A stretch of DNA of 64,000 bases, from contig NZ_PJBJ01000023.1 in assembly GCF_002836475.1 (NCBI RefSeq), forward strand, positions 124,001 through 188,000, given 5' to 3'. The stretch comes from Flavobacterium sp. ALD4 (GTDB lineage: Bacteria; Bacteroidota; Bacteroidia; Flavobacteriales; Flavobacteriaceae). Of the stretch, positions 35,266-45,586 are shown piece by piece. A program made the translations under genes and the position numbers. Position 1 is the stretch's first letter. Each line of letters opens with the position of its first letter. The notes beneath the pieces were generated by a model. The model was not told where the DNA came from, searched no databases, and saw only the letters and a list, made by a program, of their open reading frames with translations.

Positions 35266-36384
35266 ATGAAAAAAATTTCATTATCTATAATAGCTTTTTC
35301 GCTGCTACTTTCCTCATGTGGAAAGAAAGAAGAGCAAGCTGCAGTGCAAGGACCGGCACATTTCCCCGTACAAGAAATAGTAATGCAAGATGCCACCGTA
35401 TACCAAGACTTTACTGCTAATATTCAAGGACAACAAAATGTAGAAATCAGGCCTAAAGTAAGCGGATTTATTCAAAAGATATATATTGACGAAGGTCAAG
35501 TGGTTAGAAAAGGGCAGCTTTTATTCAAATTAGAAACGCAAATGCTAAATCAAGATGCTTCGGCTGCAAAAGCAATGGTTGCAGCGGCGCAAGTTGAAGT
35601 AGATCGTTTAAAACCACTTGTAGACAGAAATATCATCAGTAACGTACAATTGGCAACAGCCAAAGCTAAATTAGCGCAAGCGAAAAGTGCCTACGGAAGT
35701 GTTGTTGCAAATATTGGTTACGGAACCATCTATTCTCCCGTAAACGGAGTAATCGGAAGTTTACCCTTTAAAGAAGGTAGTTTAGTAAACTCGACTGAGC
35801 AAATGCCTATGACAACAGTATCAGACACGAAAATTGTGCGTGCCTACTTTTCTATGAATGAAAAACAAGTATTGTACTTTAATAGGATATTTAAAGGATC
35901 CACTACTGCCGAAAAATTAAAGTCAGCTCCTGCTGTCAGCCTAATATTAGTTGACGATTCAGAATACAACCAAATGGGAAAAATAACTACCATGAACGGA
36001 TTAGTAAATCCAACTACGGGTACAACAGAGTTTAGAGCGGAATTTAAAAACCCTGAAGGTATTTTAAGAAGTGGAAGCAGCGGAATCATTCGTTTACCAA
36101 TTGTACAAAGCAATGTTGTTCTGATACCCCAAAAGGCTGTTTTTGAAGTACAAGGAAAACAAATTATCTATGCTGTTGAAAAAGGAAACAAAGTCAAATC
36201 AAGAATTATAGAAACCAATGGAACTTCTGACTTGAATTACATTGTAACTGCCGGACTTGCAGAAGGGGATGTTGTAGTTATTGAAGGTGCTTCAAAACTA
36301 AAAGATGATATGGAAATTGTTCCAGAGCCTATTAAGAATGAGGTACAAGCAAATGATGCTAAACAAACTACAACTAAAAAATAA
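35266..36384 (+). CDS. RND efflux adaptor (AcrA/MexA-like)
   Basis: 372 residues. Lipoprotein signal MKKISLSIIAFSLLLSSC with the lipid Cys at 18. Lipoyl half-motifs VEIRPKVSGFIQKIYIDEGQ and GTIYSPVNGVIGSLPFKEG flank an alpha-hairpin (AAKAMVAAAQVEVDRLKPLV...). It joins the pump to the outer-membrane factor. The operon order regulator-adaptor-pump-OMF is the standard HAE1 multidrug arrangement. Confidence 0.93.
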   Translation: MKKISLSIIAFSLLLSSCGKKEEQAAVQGPAHFPVQEIVMQDATVYQDFTANIQGQQNVEIRPKVSGFIQKIYIDEGQVVRKGQLLFKLETQMLNQDASAAKAMVAAAQVEVDRLKPLVDRNIISNVQLATAKAKLAQAKSAYGSVVANIGYGTIYSPVNGVIGSLPFKEGSLVNSTEQMPMTTVSDTKIVRAYFSMNEKQVLYFNRIFKGSTTAEKLKSAPAVSLILVDDSEYNQMGKITTMNGLVNPTTGTTEFRAEFKNPEGILRSGSSGIIRLPIVQSNVVLIPQKAVFEVQGKQIIYAVEKGNKVKSRIIETNGTSDLNYIVTAGLAEGDVVVIEGASKLKDDMEIVPEPIKNEVQANDAKQTTTKK

Positions 36385-36392
36385 TTGCAAAG

Positions 36393-39300
36393 ATGTTAAA
36401 AACTTTTATAGAGAGACCTGTACTCTCGACAGTAATATCGATTCTAATCACCATATTAGGTGTACTGGGGTTGATGTCCTTACCCGTAGAACAATATCCC
36501 GAAATAGCACCGCCGACAGTGCAAGTTACCGCTAATTATACGGGAGCAAATGCTGTAACGGTGCTAAACAGTGTAGTTATTCCACTGGAAGAAGAAATAA
36601 ATGGTGTAGAAGGAATGACGTATATGACGTCTTCGGCAGCTAATGATGGTTCGGCTAAAATTTCTGTTTATTTTGCATTAGGAACTGACCCGGATATTGC
36701 TGCGGTAAACGTGCAAAACAGAGTGGCACGTGCCACTAGTAAATTGCCGACTGCAGTAGTACAAACTGGCGTTACCACAATAAAGAGTCAAAATAGTGCT
36801 TTGATGTTTTTTGCCTTATATTCCAGCAACAAAGCCTATGACGAAGTTTATATTCAGAATTATGCTAAAATCAACCTGGTACCTAAACTGCAGCGTGTTA
36901 GCGGCGTAGGTCAGGTAAATGTATTTGGGGCTAAAGATTACTCCATGCGAATTTGGATTGATCCTGAAAAAATGGCTGCTTATGGAATGGCTCCTAAGGA
37001 TATTCAGGACGCTTTACAAGAACAAAACGTTGAAGCAGCTCCAGGAAAATTTGGAGAGAATGCAGATGGTGTTTTTGAATATGTTATTAAATACAAAGGA
37101 AGACTTTCAGAAATAAAAGATTATGAGAATATTATAATTAAATCTACCGGAAACGGAAACTTCTTAAGAATTAAAGATGTAGCCACTGTTGAGTTAGGCG
37201 GTTTTAACTATGGAACTAAGAATATTGCTATGGGTGAAGAGGGAGTTGTAATGGGCGTTTTTCAAACTTCCGGCTCCAATGCCCAAGACATTACCACAGA
37301 GATTATGTCTATCCTAGAGGAGTCAAAGGTCGATTTCCCTCCTGGAGTTGATTATATTATTCCTTTTAATACTAAAACATTTTTAGATGCTTCTATAAAC
37401 AAGGTGATTTCTACTTTAATTGAAGCTTTTTTACTGGTTTTCCTCGTTGTTTATCTATTCTTACAAGACTTTAGGTCAACATTAATTCCTGCTATTGCGG
37501 TACCGGTTGCTATTGTAGGTACCTTTTTCTTTCTGCAAATATTTGGGTTCTCCATCAATATGTTAACGCTATTTGCAATGATTCTGGCCATTGGTATTGT
37601 CGTCGATGATGCTATCGTAGTCGTCGAGGCGGTACACGCCAAACTGGATGAGGGCGCTACGTCCGCTAAAGAAGCTACGCTTTCTGCGATGAACGAAATT
37701 ACTGGAGCCATTGTTTCTATTACCATAGTGATGGCAGCAGTATTTATTCCGGTATCGTTCTTAGGTGGTCCATCGGGCGTATTTTACCAACAATTTGCTG
37801 TTACTTTAGCGATTGCTATTTTAATTTCTGCGGTAAATGCCTTGACTTTAAGTCCTGCATTATGCGCATTACTATTAAAACCACATCCAGACTCTAAGCA
37901 TCATGATGCTAATTTTAAAGACCGTTTTTTCATTGCTTTCAATACTAATTTTGATCGAATGAATGCCAAATATGTGCGATCACTTCGTTTCCTAGCTGCA
38001 AAAAAATGGATTACTGTTGTTGCCTTATTAGTGTTTTCCGGAATTACGGTGCTATTATTCCAAATTACTCCTTCTGGATTTATTCCAAATGAGGATAGAG
38101 GTATCATTATGGCCGATTTAACACTTCCTCCTGGTACTACTTTGGAAAAAACAACAAAGACAGTAAGAGAACTAGATTCCATCATTGCTTCGATGGATAT
38201 TGTTGAAGCCCGAATGAATATTGTAGGTTACAGTTTGCTAAACGGGGTAAATGGAGGTTCGTATGCATTTTCGGTACTTAAATTGAAACCCTGGAGTGAA
38301 CGTACTGAAGACAATCAATCTGTAGATGCGGTCGTTGGGCAATTGTTTGCTAAAACTGCCGTGTTAAAAGAAGGCCGTGCCTTATTCTTTACACCTCCAA
38401 GTGTACAAGGTTTTGGTAGTGCCGATGGTTTTGAATTGAAGGTACAAGACAAAGGAGATGATGACTGGCAAACGGTTAGTAAAGTGACTAACGAATTCTT
38501 AGGGGAGTTGATGAAACGTCCTGAAGTTCAGTATGCCATCACTAATTTCAATCCTAACTTCCCACAATATCAAATGGATGTCAATATTGAAAGAGCCAAA
38601 GACGCGGGAATAGCTATTACTGATATATTTAATAGCATGCAAGGCTATTATGGTGGATTATATACGACTGATTTCAACAAGTTTGGAAAACAATACCGTG
38701 TAATGATTCAAGCAAAACCTGAAGATCGCGCCAACCTTGAGTCTATAAACAATATTTATGTTAAGAATGCTGCGGGTCAACAAGTAGCGATCAGTCAGTT
38801 TGTAGATTTTAAAAGAATATATGGTCCTGAGTCCGTGGCTCGTTTTAACATGCTTAAAGCAGTTAATATAAACGGTAAAGCTAATCCAGGGTACAGTTCT
38901 GGAGATGCCATTAAAGCCGTTCAAGAAGTAGCTGCACAACATTTACCAAAATCATATACCTATGAATTCTCAGGAATGACTCGGGAAGAGATTCTTGCAG
39001 GTAATCAAGCCATTGGAGTATTCTTATTGAGTTTAATCTTTGTTTACTTCCTATTAAGTGCGCAGTACGAGAGTTATTTAGTACCACTATCTGTATTGCT
39101 TTCACTTCCTGTAGGTATTGCAGGAGCGATTGGTTTTGTAAACCTCGCCGGATTAGAAAATAATATCTATTTCCAAGTGGCCTTAATCATGTTGATAGGA
39201 TTACTCGCCAAAAATGCAATTTTGATTGTGGAGTTTGCTATACAAAGGAGACGAAACGGAATGGATCTGACAAAATCTGCTATTGAAGGTGCAAAAGCAC

Positions 39301-39563
39301 GTTTGCGTCCGATATTAATGACCTCCTTAGCTTTCATCTTCGGATTGATGCCATTGGCACTAGCCTCTGGAGTTGGTGCTGTAGGAAACCGTTCTATCGG
39401 AATGGGTGCCGTTGGAGGGATGCTTGTAGGAACTATTTTTGGAGTATTTGTTATTCCGATTTTGTTTATCATCTTTCAAGGATTACAAGAACGTATTTCT
39501 GGAATACCAGTAAATACTAAAGAAAATGATGTTGCACTTTTAGAAGAAGAAAATGAAAAATAA
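36393..39563 (+). CDS. RND multidrug efflux pump (AcrB/HAE1-like)
   Basis: 1056 residues, normal AcrB length, 12 transmembrane helices. N-terminal FIERPVLSTVISILITILGV; the TM4 proton-relay GIVVDDAIVVVEAVHAK carries the paired Asp typical of HAE1 pumps, distinct from the metal pump earlier in this window. C-terminal GLLAKNAILIVEFAIQRRR and LRPILMTSLAFIFGLMPLA. It uses proton flow to export drugs, dyes or bile-salt-like compounds. Confidence 0.95.
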   Translation: MLKTFIERPVLSTVISILITILGVLGLMSLPVEQYPEIAPPTVQVTANYTGANAVTVLNSVVIPLEEEINGVEGMTYMTSSAANDGSAKISVYFALGTDPDIAAVNVQNRVARATSKLPTAVVQTGVTTIKSQNSALMFFALYSSNKAYDEVYIQNYAKINLVPKLQRVSGVGQVNVFGAKDYSMRIWIDPEKMAAYGMAPKDIQDALQEQNVEAAPGKFGENADGVFEYVIKYKGRLSEIKDYENIIIKSTGNGNFLRIKDVATVELGGFNYGTKNIAMGEEGVVMGVFQTSGSNAQDITTEIMSILEESKVDFPPGVDYIIPFNTKTFLDASINKVISTLIEAFLLVFLVVYLFLQDFRSTLIPAIAVPVAIVGTFFFLQIFGFSINMLTLFAMILAIGIVVDDAIVVVEAVHAKLDEGATSAKEATLSAMNEITGAIVSITIVMAAVFIPVSFLGGPSGVFYQQFAVTLAIAILISAVNALTLSPALCALLLKPHPDSKHHDANFKDRFFIAFNTNFDRMNAKYVRSLRFLAAKKWITVVALLVFSGITVLLFQITPSGFIPNEDRGIIMADLTLPPGTTLEKTTKTVRELDSIIASMDIVEARMNIVGYSLLNGVNGGSYAFSVLKLKPWSERTEDNQSVDAVVGQLFAKTAVLKEGRALFFTPPSVQGFGSADGFELKVQDKGDDDWQTVSKVTNEFLGELMKRPEVQYAITNFNPNFPQYQMDVNIERAKDAGIAITDIFNSMQGYYGGLYTTDFNKFGKQYRVMIQAKPEDRANLESINNIYVKNAAGQQVAISQFVDFKRIYGPESVARFNMLKAVNINGKANPGYSSGDAIKAVQEVAAQHLPKSYTYEFSGMTREEILAGNQAIGVFLLSLIFVYFLLSAQYESYLVPLSVLLSLPVGIAGAIGFVNLAGLENNIYFQVALIMLIGLLAKNAILIVEFAIQRRRNGMDLTKSAIEGAKARLRPILMTSLAFIFGLMPLALASGVGAVGNRSIGMGAVGGMLVGTIFGVFVIPILFIIFQGLQERISGIPVNTKENDVALLEEENEK

Positions 39564-40953
39564 AATATACAGAGTCGCACTATTAGGGCTAACAGTAACG
39601 GTAATGCAATCGTGTTTTGTTGCCAAAGACTATAAACGTCCGGAGTTAAAAACAGCAGATTTGTATCGAAATGAAGTAGTGTCAACGGACACTACTTCAT
39701 TAGCCAATGTCGCTTGGGACAAAATATTTACCGATCCTCTTTTGCAAGGCTATATTTCAAAGGGATTACAGAACAATTTAGACATCCGCATTGCCATGCA
39801 AAATATTGTGGCTGCACAGGCTACCATGAAACAGGGAAAAGCGGGCTACTTCCCTAGCCTATCTGTGGGAACGGACTGGACGCATCAGATGTTATCTAAA
39901 AACAGTCAGTTTGGAGCTTTCCTGCAAGATCGCAGTACAGATCAATATCAATTGTCAGGAAACCTTTCTTGGGAAGCTGATATATGGGGGAAAATAAGAA
40001 GTAACAAGCGCGCCACCAATGCTGCTTACCTGCAAACTACAGCCGCAAATCAAGCGATAAAAACACAATTAATTGCAAATATCGCTACTGTTTACTATCA
40101 GTTGCTTTCTATAGATGCACAAATAAAAGTAGCGGAGGAAACTTTGATTAATCGCGAACAGAGTGTTGAAACTATTCAGGCTTTAAAAAAAGCAGGTACT
40201 GTTACTGAAGTGGGCGTCAAACAAACAGAAGCTCAAAAATATGCTACTGAAATCATCATCGCCGATTTAAAGAATACGATTATTATCCTGGAGAATACCA
40301 TGAGTACTCTTTTAGCAGCACCTTCAGCTAAAATTGAACGTAGCACCTTTGAATCTCAGACGATGCAACCGGCAATAACTTTAGGGGTTCCCGCCAGTTT
40401 ATTGAGAAACAGGCCTGATGTCATTGCAGCCGAATACAATTTGATTACTACTTTTGAAATGACAAATGTGGCCAAAAGTGGCTTTTACCCCTCTTTAAGA
40501 GTTACCGCAACTGGAGGGCTTCAAAGTATTGATTTAAAAGAATGGTTTAGTGCTAATTCTATTTTTGCCAATATAATCACTGGTTTAACACAACCCATTT
40601 TTAATCAAAGACAAGTAAGAACGAAGTTTGAAATTGCCAAAGCCAATCAGGAAAAAGCGTATTTACAGTTTGAACAATCGCTACTAACTGCCGGTAAGGA
40701 AGTTTCGGATGCCCTGGCCCAGTACAATAATGAAACCTATAAAATTACCATTCGCGAGAAGCAGGTAGATGCACTTAAAAAGGCAGCTAATTATTCTGAT
40801 GAATTATTGACTTATGGTATGGCTAATTATCTGGAAGTATTAATTTCTAAAAATGATGCTTTAAATGCTGAACTAAGTTTAGTAGACAATAAATTTCAAC
40901 AATACAAAGCCGTAATTCAATTGTACAAAGCACTTGGTGGTGGATGGCAATAA
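39553..40953 (+). CDS. Outer-membrane factor (OprM/TolC-like)
   Basis: 466 residues. Signal MKNKIYRVALLGLTVTVMQSC with a likely lipidated Cys21. Two OEP repeats, including GKAGYFPSLSVGTDWTHQ, NLSWEADIWGKIRSNKRA, LRNRPDVIAAEYNL and SGFYPSLRVTATGGLQ, the NodT-family pattern. It overlaps the pump gene by 11 bp, so translation is coupled. It completes a tripartite export machine. Confidence 0.94.
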   Translation: MKNKIYRVALLGLTVTVMQSCFVAKDYKRPELKTADLYRNEVVSTDTTSLANVAWDKIFTDPLLQGYISKGLQNNLDIRIAMQNIVAAQATMKQGKAGYFPSLSVGTDWTHQMLSKNSQFGAFLQDRSTDQYQLSGNLSWEADIWGKIRSNKRATNAAYLQTTAANQAIKTQLIANIATVYYQLLSIDAQIKVAEETLINREQSVETIQALKKAGTVTEVGVKQTEAQKYATEIIIADLKNTIIILENTMSTLLAAPSAKIERSTFESQTMQPAITLGVPASLLRNRPDVIAAEYNLITTFEMTNVAKSGFYPSLRVTATGGLQSIDLKEWFSANSIFANIITGLTQPIFNQRQVRTKFEIAKANQEKAYLQFEQSLLTAGKEVSDALAQYNNETYKITIREKQVDALKKAANYSDELLTYGMANYLEVLISKNDALNAELSLVDNKFQQYKAVIQLYKALGGGWQ

Positions 40954-40989
40954 AGTATTACGACTAAAAATAGAAGAGATTTTTAATTC

Positions 40990-41026
40990 AAAAAAGCCAC
41001 TGAGTATAGTACTTAGTGGCTTTTTT
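40990..41026. terminator. Bidirectional terminator
   Basis: AAAAAGCCACT / AGTGGCTTTTT stem with A-run before and T-run after, between the efflux operon (plus) and the chromate transporter gene (minus). Confidence 0.88.
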
Positions 41027-41081
41027 ATATTTTAACAACAACTACACTTTCATAAACATTCTTAAAAAGAACAAGCTTCCT

Positions 41082-42215
41082 TTAGACTAACATCAGTAAA
41101 TAGCCTACTAATGCACCACCCAAAACTATAAAGGCACTGTTTATTTTCTTGTACTTAAATACAATTACAATACTCAATACTGCTATTAAAATCGTTCGCC
41201 GGTCCGTTATGGTATCTCTACCCAATTCATAACAGATGGATACGATTATTGCAATCGAAGCCACATTTACAGCATCTAGAAATACGGCAAAAGGCTTCGA
41301 ATTTCTCATCTTTTTTACCAAAGGATTCAATAATGCCACAAATACAAACGAGGGTACAAATATCGCCAGCGTTGAAATGAGTGCCCCGGATATTCCATTG
41401 ATTTGATAGCCCACAAAGGTAACGGAGGAAAAAACAGGTCCCGGTGTGAATTGTCCTACCGCAATGGCATCAATTAGTTCGGTTCGTGTGAGTAAACCTT
41501 TGGCGACCAACTCGGCATCCAAAAAAGCAAAAAGCACATAGCCACTTCCATAAAGGATTGCCCCTATCTTTAAGAAAATCAGAAATAAATTGAAGTTTGT
41601 GGGTGCCAGTAAAGCCGTTTTAGAAACTGGAAAAAGCATCAGCGGAATCCAGTTGTTCCCTTTTTTATCCGAGATTTTGTTCGTGAATGAATTCCAAAAC
41701 AAAGCCAGGAATCCAGCGCCAAAAAGAAGCATAATTTCATTGAACTGCAACAGCGAAAGCAGTAATACAATACATCCTATAATCCCTAATTGAACTGTTT
41801 TTAGGGATTTTTTTGCGAGCGGGAAAATAGCGCCCAAAATAATGGCAATGATGGCGGGTTTTATACCGTATAAAAAAGGTTGAATTTCAGGTAGCTGCCC
41901 ATAGTCTTTATAAAGCCAGGCAAAGATTCCCGTTAGCATAACGGCTGGAACAATAAAACAGATTCCAGCAACAATAAGTCCCTTCCATCCTGCCCTTTCA
42001 TGACCAATATGGATGGCCATTTCGGTACTGTTAGGACCTGGAATCAAATTAGTGGCTCCTATTAAGTCTAAAAAATGTTGCTCCTCAAGCCACTTTTTTT
42101 TAACCACCACTTCCTCTCGCATCATGGAGATGTGCGCGGCAGGACCTCCGAAACCTATAAATCCTAACTTTAAAAAAAGTGCGGCCACTTCCTTTAATTT
42201 TTGCTTTTCATTCAT
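41082..42215 (-). CDS. Chromate transporter family protein (ChrA-like)
   Basis: 377 residues with two homologous membrane halves, as in long-chain ChrA. The first half has LGFIGFGGPAAHISMMREEV and NLIPGPNSTEMAIHIG; the second has ILYGSGYVLFAFLDAELVAK and IAVGQFTPGPVFSSVTFVGY. ChrA proteins export chromate in exchange for sulfate, or related oxyanions. Chromate resistance here is inferred from family only. The gene is followed at its start by 42 bp to the GyrI-like gene on the same strand. Confidence 0.88.
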   Translation of the reverse strand: MNEKQKLKEVAALFLKLGFIGFGGPAAHISMMREEVVVKKKWLEEQHFLDLIGATNLIPGPNSTEMAIHIGHERAGWKGLIVAGICFIVPAVMLTGIFAWLYKDYGQLPEIQPFLYGIKPAIIAIILGAIFPLAKKSLKTVQLGIIGCIVLLLSLLQFNEIMLLFGAGFLALFWNSFTNKISDKKGNNWIPLMLFPVSKTALLAPTNFNLFLIFLKIGAILYGSGYVLFAFLDAELVAKGLLTRTELIDAIAVGQFTPGPVFSSVTFVGYQINGISGALISTLAIFVPSFVFVALLNPLVKKMRNSKPFAVFLDAVNVASIAIIVSICYELGRDTITDRRTILIAVLSIVIVFKYKKINSAFIVLGGALVGYLLMLV

Positions 42216-42257
42216 TACGATCGCTCGATTGTTATTTTATTTCTGACGGCCAAGTTA

Positions 42258-42740
42258 CTATTTTTTCTCTTTGACGGGAATCCAAATTTCCTCTTCAGAA
42301 TCAGGATGGTCATTTTTGTATTTATCGCCCAAGATTTCAAAATGAGGCCGATGATCTAAAACATACTCGGAACTCGGTAACCAAGTAGCAAAAATATATT
42401 CAAACGCTGCAGGAGCTCCGCTCGCATCGCCTGTATAATTAAAAACAGCATAAAGGCCACTGTTGATTGTAAAAGAATCCATTCCGTCAGGAATTATTTC
42501 AAAGTCAGTAACCGCCATGGCTGTCCAATACTCAAACGATGCAGCGGGATTAAAATTATCATAAAAGTTAGGACTGAATAATTGCATCGAGTAATAATCC
42601 GTGCCAATGGAATTTAAAACTTCTTTTCTTCTCGGCATAAAACACTTCCATAGTTCCCTCGATTTATAGTCACTATAGGACATCGTCATTCGCATGCCTG
42701 TAATTTTGGTTTCGGGAAATATTGTTAGTCTTGGAATCAT
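42258..42740 (-). CDS. GyrI-like/AraC effector-binding domain protein
   Basis: 160 residues, a stand-alone small-molecule-binding domain: IPRLTIFPETKITGMRMTMS at the N terminus, a central ...EYWTAMAVTDFEIIPDGMDS, then GLYAVFNYTGDASGAPAAFE and YIFATWLPSSEYVLDHRPHF. The conserved Trp and Glu layout fits GyrI-like/BmrR-type ligand sensors. No DNA-binding domain. Role unknown; may buffer or sense hydrophobic compounds. Confidence 0.78.
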   Translation of the reverse strand: MIPRLTIFPETKITGMRMTMSYSDYKSRELWKCFMPRRKEVLNSIGTDYYSMQLFSPNFYDNFNPAASFEYWTAMAVTDFEIIPDGMDSFTINSGLYAVFNYTGDASGAPAAFEYIFATWLPSSEYVLDHRPHFEILGDKYKNDHPDSEEEIWIPVKEKK

Positions 42741-42912
42741 TAACGGGTAATTTTAAATTAGTTCTACGAATGTACTTTAGTATATTTTGCTTTAGCTTCA
42801 AAAAACCTTTTGCAACAAATAAAAGGATTAATGAGATTAAATCGGTGTTTAGTTTTACCCTGCAGACACTCCTACTATTAATGGAGGATTTGTTTCGAAA
42901 AAAAGCTAGCGA

Positions 42913-44109
42913 TTAGTTCTTTTCATTGGCACTCAAAACACGCAATAAGTTTCCACCTAATATTTTGTTGATGTCCTTTTCACTATACCCTTTTTCTAGC
43001 AGTGCTTTTGTAATTAGTGGATACGTTGTGACGTCATCTAATTGTTGTGGTGGCAATTCAATACCATCAAAATCAGAACCAATTCCTACATAATCAACGC
43101 CAACTAAGTTAATGATATATTCAATGTGCTTGATTACAAGATCAAAAGAGGCTCGAAGGTCTTGTGCCTCTATATTGTATTTTTTGTAAATTGTCGAAGA
43201 AGCAACGTGGCGGTTTTGAACTGCTAGCATGATAGAATCTTCCTCGGCCATGTGCTTTTTAATAAACGCATCTTCTCTCTTTTCTATAGTAGGATCAAGA
43301 AATCCAGAATTAAAGTTTACTTGGATGACTCCGCCGTTCCTAGCAATTGCCTTGATCTGGTCGTCTTTGAGATTGCGCTGGTGGGGACAAAGTGCGTAAA
43401 CTGAACTGTGAGAAGCGATTATAGGTTTGGTGGTAGTAGCGATAACATCCCAAAAAGTCTGTTCGCCTACATGAGAAATATCAACCATCATTCCCAATGC
43501 ATTCATATGTTGTACCAGCTTCTTTCCAAAATCAGTCAGGCCTTTGTGTTTTAAATCTTTGTTGTGTGTTTCGTCAGCAGCACTTGTTGCCCAAGAAGTA
43601 GAATTGTTCCAGGTAAGAGTCAGATAGCGCACGCCTCTTTTATAGAACGTATCGAGTTTATTCAGGTCATCTTCGATTTGATGGCCACCTTCAACGCCTA
43701 TCAATGCAGCAATTTTGTGTTGCTTCACTGCTTTATATAGTTCAGCAGTGTTGGCTACTTTTATAATTTTATCTGGATTGCGTTTGACAGCAGCATCTAA
43801 GCTATCCATTTGACGCATTGCAAAATCATAGGGATCAGGTTGCTCTCCGTCACTAAAAACAGAAAAAAATTGCACATCCATTCCCCCTTCTTTCCATCGT
43901 TTTAAGTCGCTATGTGTTTTCCCGCGCAAGTCCTGATCTAAAGCGACGCCGTAGTCCATTGCTTGTGACAAGAAATCATTGTGTGTATCTACAAGAATCG
44001 CTTTGCTATGAATGTTCTTATAAGTTTGACTTGCTTTCTCGACTTTCACTTGGGCTAGACATGTCAATCCAGTCAATAATACCAAACCTAAACCCATCAC
44101 TTTTTTCAT
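42913..44109 (-). CDS. Membrane dipeptidase (peptidase M19)
   Basis: 398 residues with a signal peptide (MKKVMGLGLVLLTGLTCLAQ). Zinc metallopeptidase of the renal dipeptidase family: DTHNDFLSQ (His-x-Asp), GVEGGHQIE (bridging Glu), VDISHVGEQTFWDV, ASHSSVYALCPHQRN (His ligands) and GIGSDFDGIELPP. It cleaves dipeptides in the periplasm. A promoter for this monocistronic gene was not clearly identified. Confidence 0.92.
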   Translation of the reverse strand: MKKVMGLGLVLLTGLTCLAQVKVEKASQTYKNIHSKAILVDTHNDFLSQAMDYGVALDQDLRGKTHSDLKRWKEGGMDVQFFSVFSDGEQPDPYDFAMRQMDSLDAAVKRNPDKIIKVANTAELYKAVKQHKIAALIGVEGGHQIEDDLNKLDTFYKRGVRYLTLTWNNSTSWATSAADETHNKDLKHKGLTDFGKKLVQHMNALGMMVDISHVGEQTFWDVIATTTKPIIASHSSVYALCPHQRNLKDDQIKAIARNGGVIQVNFNSGFLDPTIEKREDAFIKKHMAEEDSIMLAVQNRHVASSTIYKKYNIEAQDLRASFDLVIKHIEYIINLVGVDYVGIGSDFDGIELPPQQLDDVTTYPLITKALLEKGYSEKDINKILGGNLLRVLSANEKN

Positions 44110-44244
44110 GTCTTTTTGTTTTAAAATATTATTTTTTAGCTAGACTTGTCGTACTTCATGTTACACAATAATTCCTTTGCTAATGCTTTTGAATCAGTGC
44201 ATATCCTTTTTCTTGTAGGTACTGCTAAATTGATACTTTCTATT

Positions 44245-44754
44245 CTAAAACGCTAATTTATATAGTAATACCTCTTCGGTATCATCTGTTAGTTTGATGT
44301 TTTTTTGAAACTGAAGGCCCAGTTTTATCAATAATTTCTGAGAACCAATATTTTTTTCTGAAGTAATTCCATTAATTTCGGTTAAATTGAACTCACTGAA
44401 AGCGAGCCCTTTTAAGGCATCTACACTTTCAAAACCGTAGCCTTTCTTTTCATATTGCGGAAGGAAAGCAAACCCGATATCAATGCCTTCCAAGCCCTCT
44501 CTATCGTAAAGCCCGCAGCACCCTATTTTTGCCCCGTCAAATTTTCTGGTGATTGTATAGTTGCCAAAACCAAGTCTTTCGATTTGAGGTATCATCTTAT
44601 TCGTAATGTAGGCGGCAGCATCTTCACTGCTTTTTAGATTCCTATCCCCAATAAACTCAATCCATTTTGGGCTGTTGAAAAGCTCTAAAATAAGTTCGGC
44701 ATCTTTCGTGGTGGTGGGTGTCAGAAATAATCGCTCTGTTTCAAATGTTTTCAA
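44245..44754 (-). CDS. GNAT N-acetyltransferase (RimJ/RimL type)
   Basis: 169 residues with the acetyltransferase_3 layout: FETERLFLTPTTTKDAELIL at the start, IGCCGLYDREGLEGIDIGFA, and the acetyl-CoA loop QYEKKGYGFESV, ending with the helix that carries EKNIGSQKLLIKLG. The start is a TTG at 44754; no in-frame ATG fits the family N terminus. Substrate unknown. Confidence 0.85.
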   Translation of the reverse strand: MKTFETERLFLTPTTTKDAELILELFNSPKWIEFIGDRNLKSSEDAAAYITNKMIPQIERLGFGNYTITRKFDGAKIGCCGLYDREGLEGIDIGFAFLPQYEKKGYGFESVDALKGLAFSEFNLTEINGITSEKNIGSQKLLIKLGLQFQKNIKLTDDTEEVLLYKLAF

Positions 44755-44915
44755 GTCCTATTAAATTTTAAAATTGGCATTATGTATTTTTACCTAAAAA
44801 TTCCGAATCGCTTTCCGAAATTAAACGTAGTAAATATAGTTGATTTATACTACAAAAAGAAGCATAGTTCAATCCTATTTTACGGCCCTTTATATTATTA
44901 GTAAATTGTTTCTTC

Positions 44916-45189
44916 TTAAACTGTTGCAATCAATGCTTTTTCTCCCGAAAATCCTTCGTAGAGAATAGATAGCCGCCGATTCCTTTATTCTGTTTTATTT
45001 TAATATCTACCTCTCCAATTTCACTAGTAATCAAATCCTGTTTCCAAGCTATTTCTAGCCCATTTGAATGGGTATTTATGTCAAAATCATAAAGCGGGGA
45101 ATAATATTTTTTTCACAGTCAAAACCTTCGTCAAAAACATAATTATTAAAAAATTTTAGCGTATTTTTCTTATATTTTTCTACAGTCAT
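44916..45189 (-). pseudogene. Frameshifted small ORF (unknown, immunity-like position)
   Basis: Starts with an ATG at 45189 whose bases overlap the stop of the upstream fragment (ATGA). It reads MTVEKYKKNTLKFFNNYVFD and on to CEKNIIPR. The frame then must shift to continue YDFDINTHSNGLEIAWKQDL and ITSEIGEVDIKIKQNKGIGG, and must shift again to finish LYEGFSGEKALIATV. Two frameshifts mean it is dead unless the assembly is wrong. Family not recognised. The tight coupling after a C-terminal fragment resembles toxin-immunity pairs. Confidence 0.45.
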
Positions 45190-45413
45190 AATTTGATAGG
45201 TCCTATTAACTCCATCTGCTGCGCCATGATGTTTCCCACATCATTAATTCCTAAGTATAAGCTAGAACGACCACTATTCAACATACGCTTAGCATCAATG
45301 GTTAACTTAGCTTTTTTCCCCACGCCAACTTCTACGTAACTCTCTTCATCATTCAAAGCAACTAACCTTACATTTTGATCAAAGTTTAAAGAGGACAAGA
45401 TTCCGTTATTCTT
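45186..45413 (-). pseudogene. C-terminal fragment of a larger protein
   Basis: The open frame after a stop at 45416 encodes about 75 residues without a good start codon, for example SSLNFDQNVRLVALNDEESY, then EVGVGKKAKLTIDAKRMLNS and SLYLGINDVGNIMAQQM, ending GPIKL. It reads like the tail of a longer protein that lost its 5' part. Just upstream (45414-45586) other short frames (for example YIKDDGKLIRIK) hint at more remnants. Unknown family. Confidence 0.4.
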
Positions 45414-45586
45414 TTATTTATGACCGTCCGGTTTTTAAAGCATATAAAAACATCAAATAAACTTTCATTATTATTTCTATTTATAAAATTAGTGGCGAAG
45501 TTCTTATGATTTTTAAGCAGCCCCGTGGCTTTCATTTTATTCGAATGAGTTTCCCATCATCTTTAATATACAGAGTCGAGTAACGG

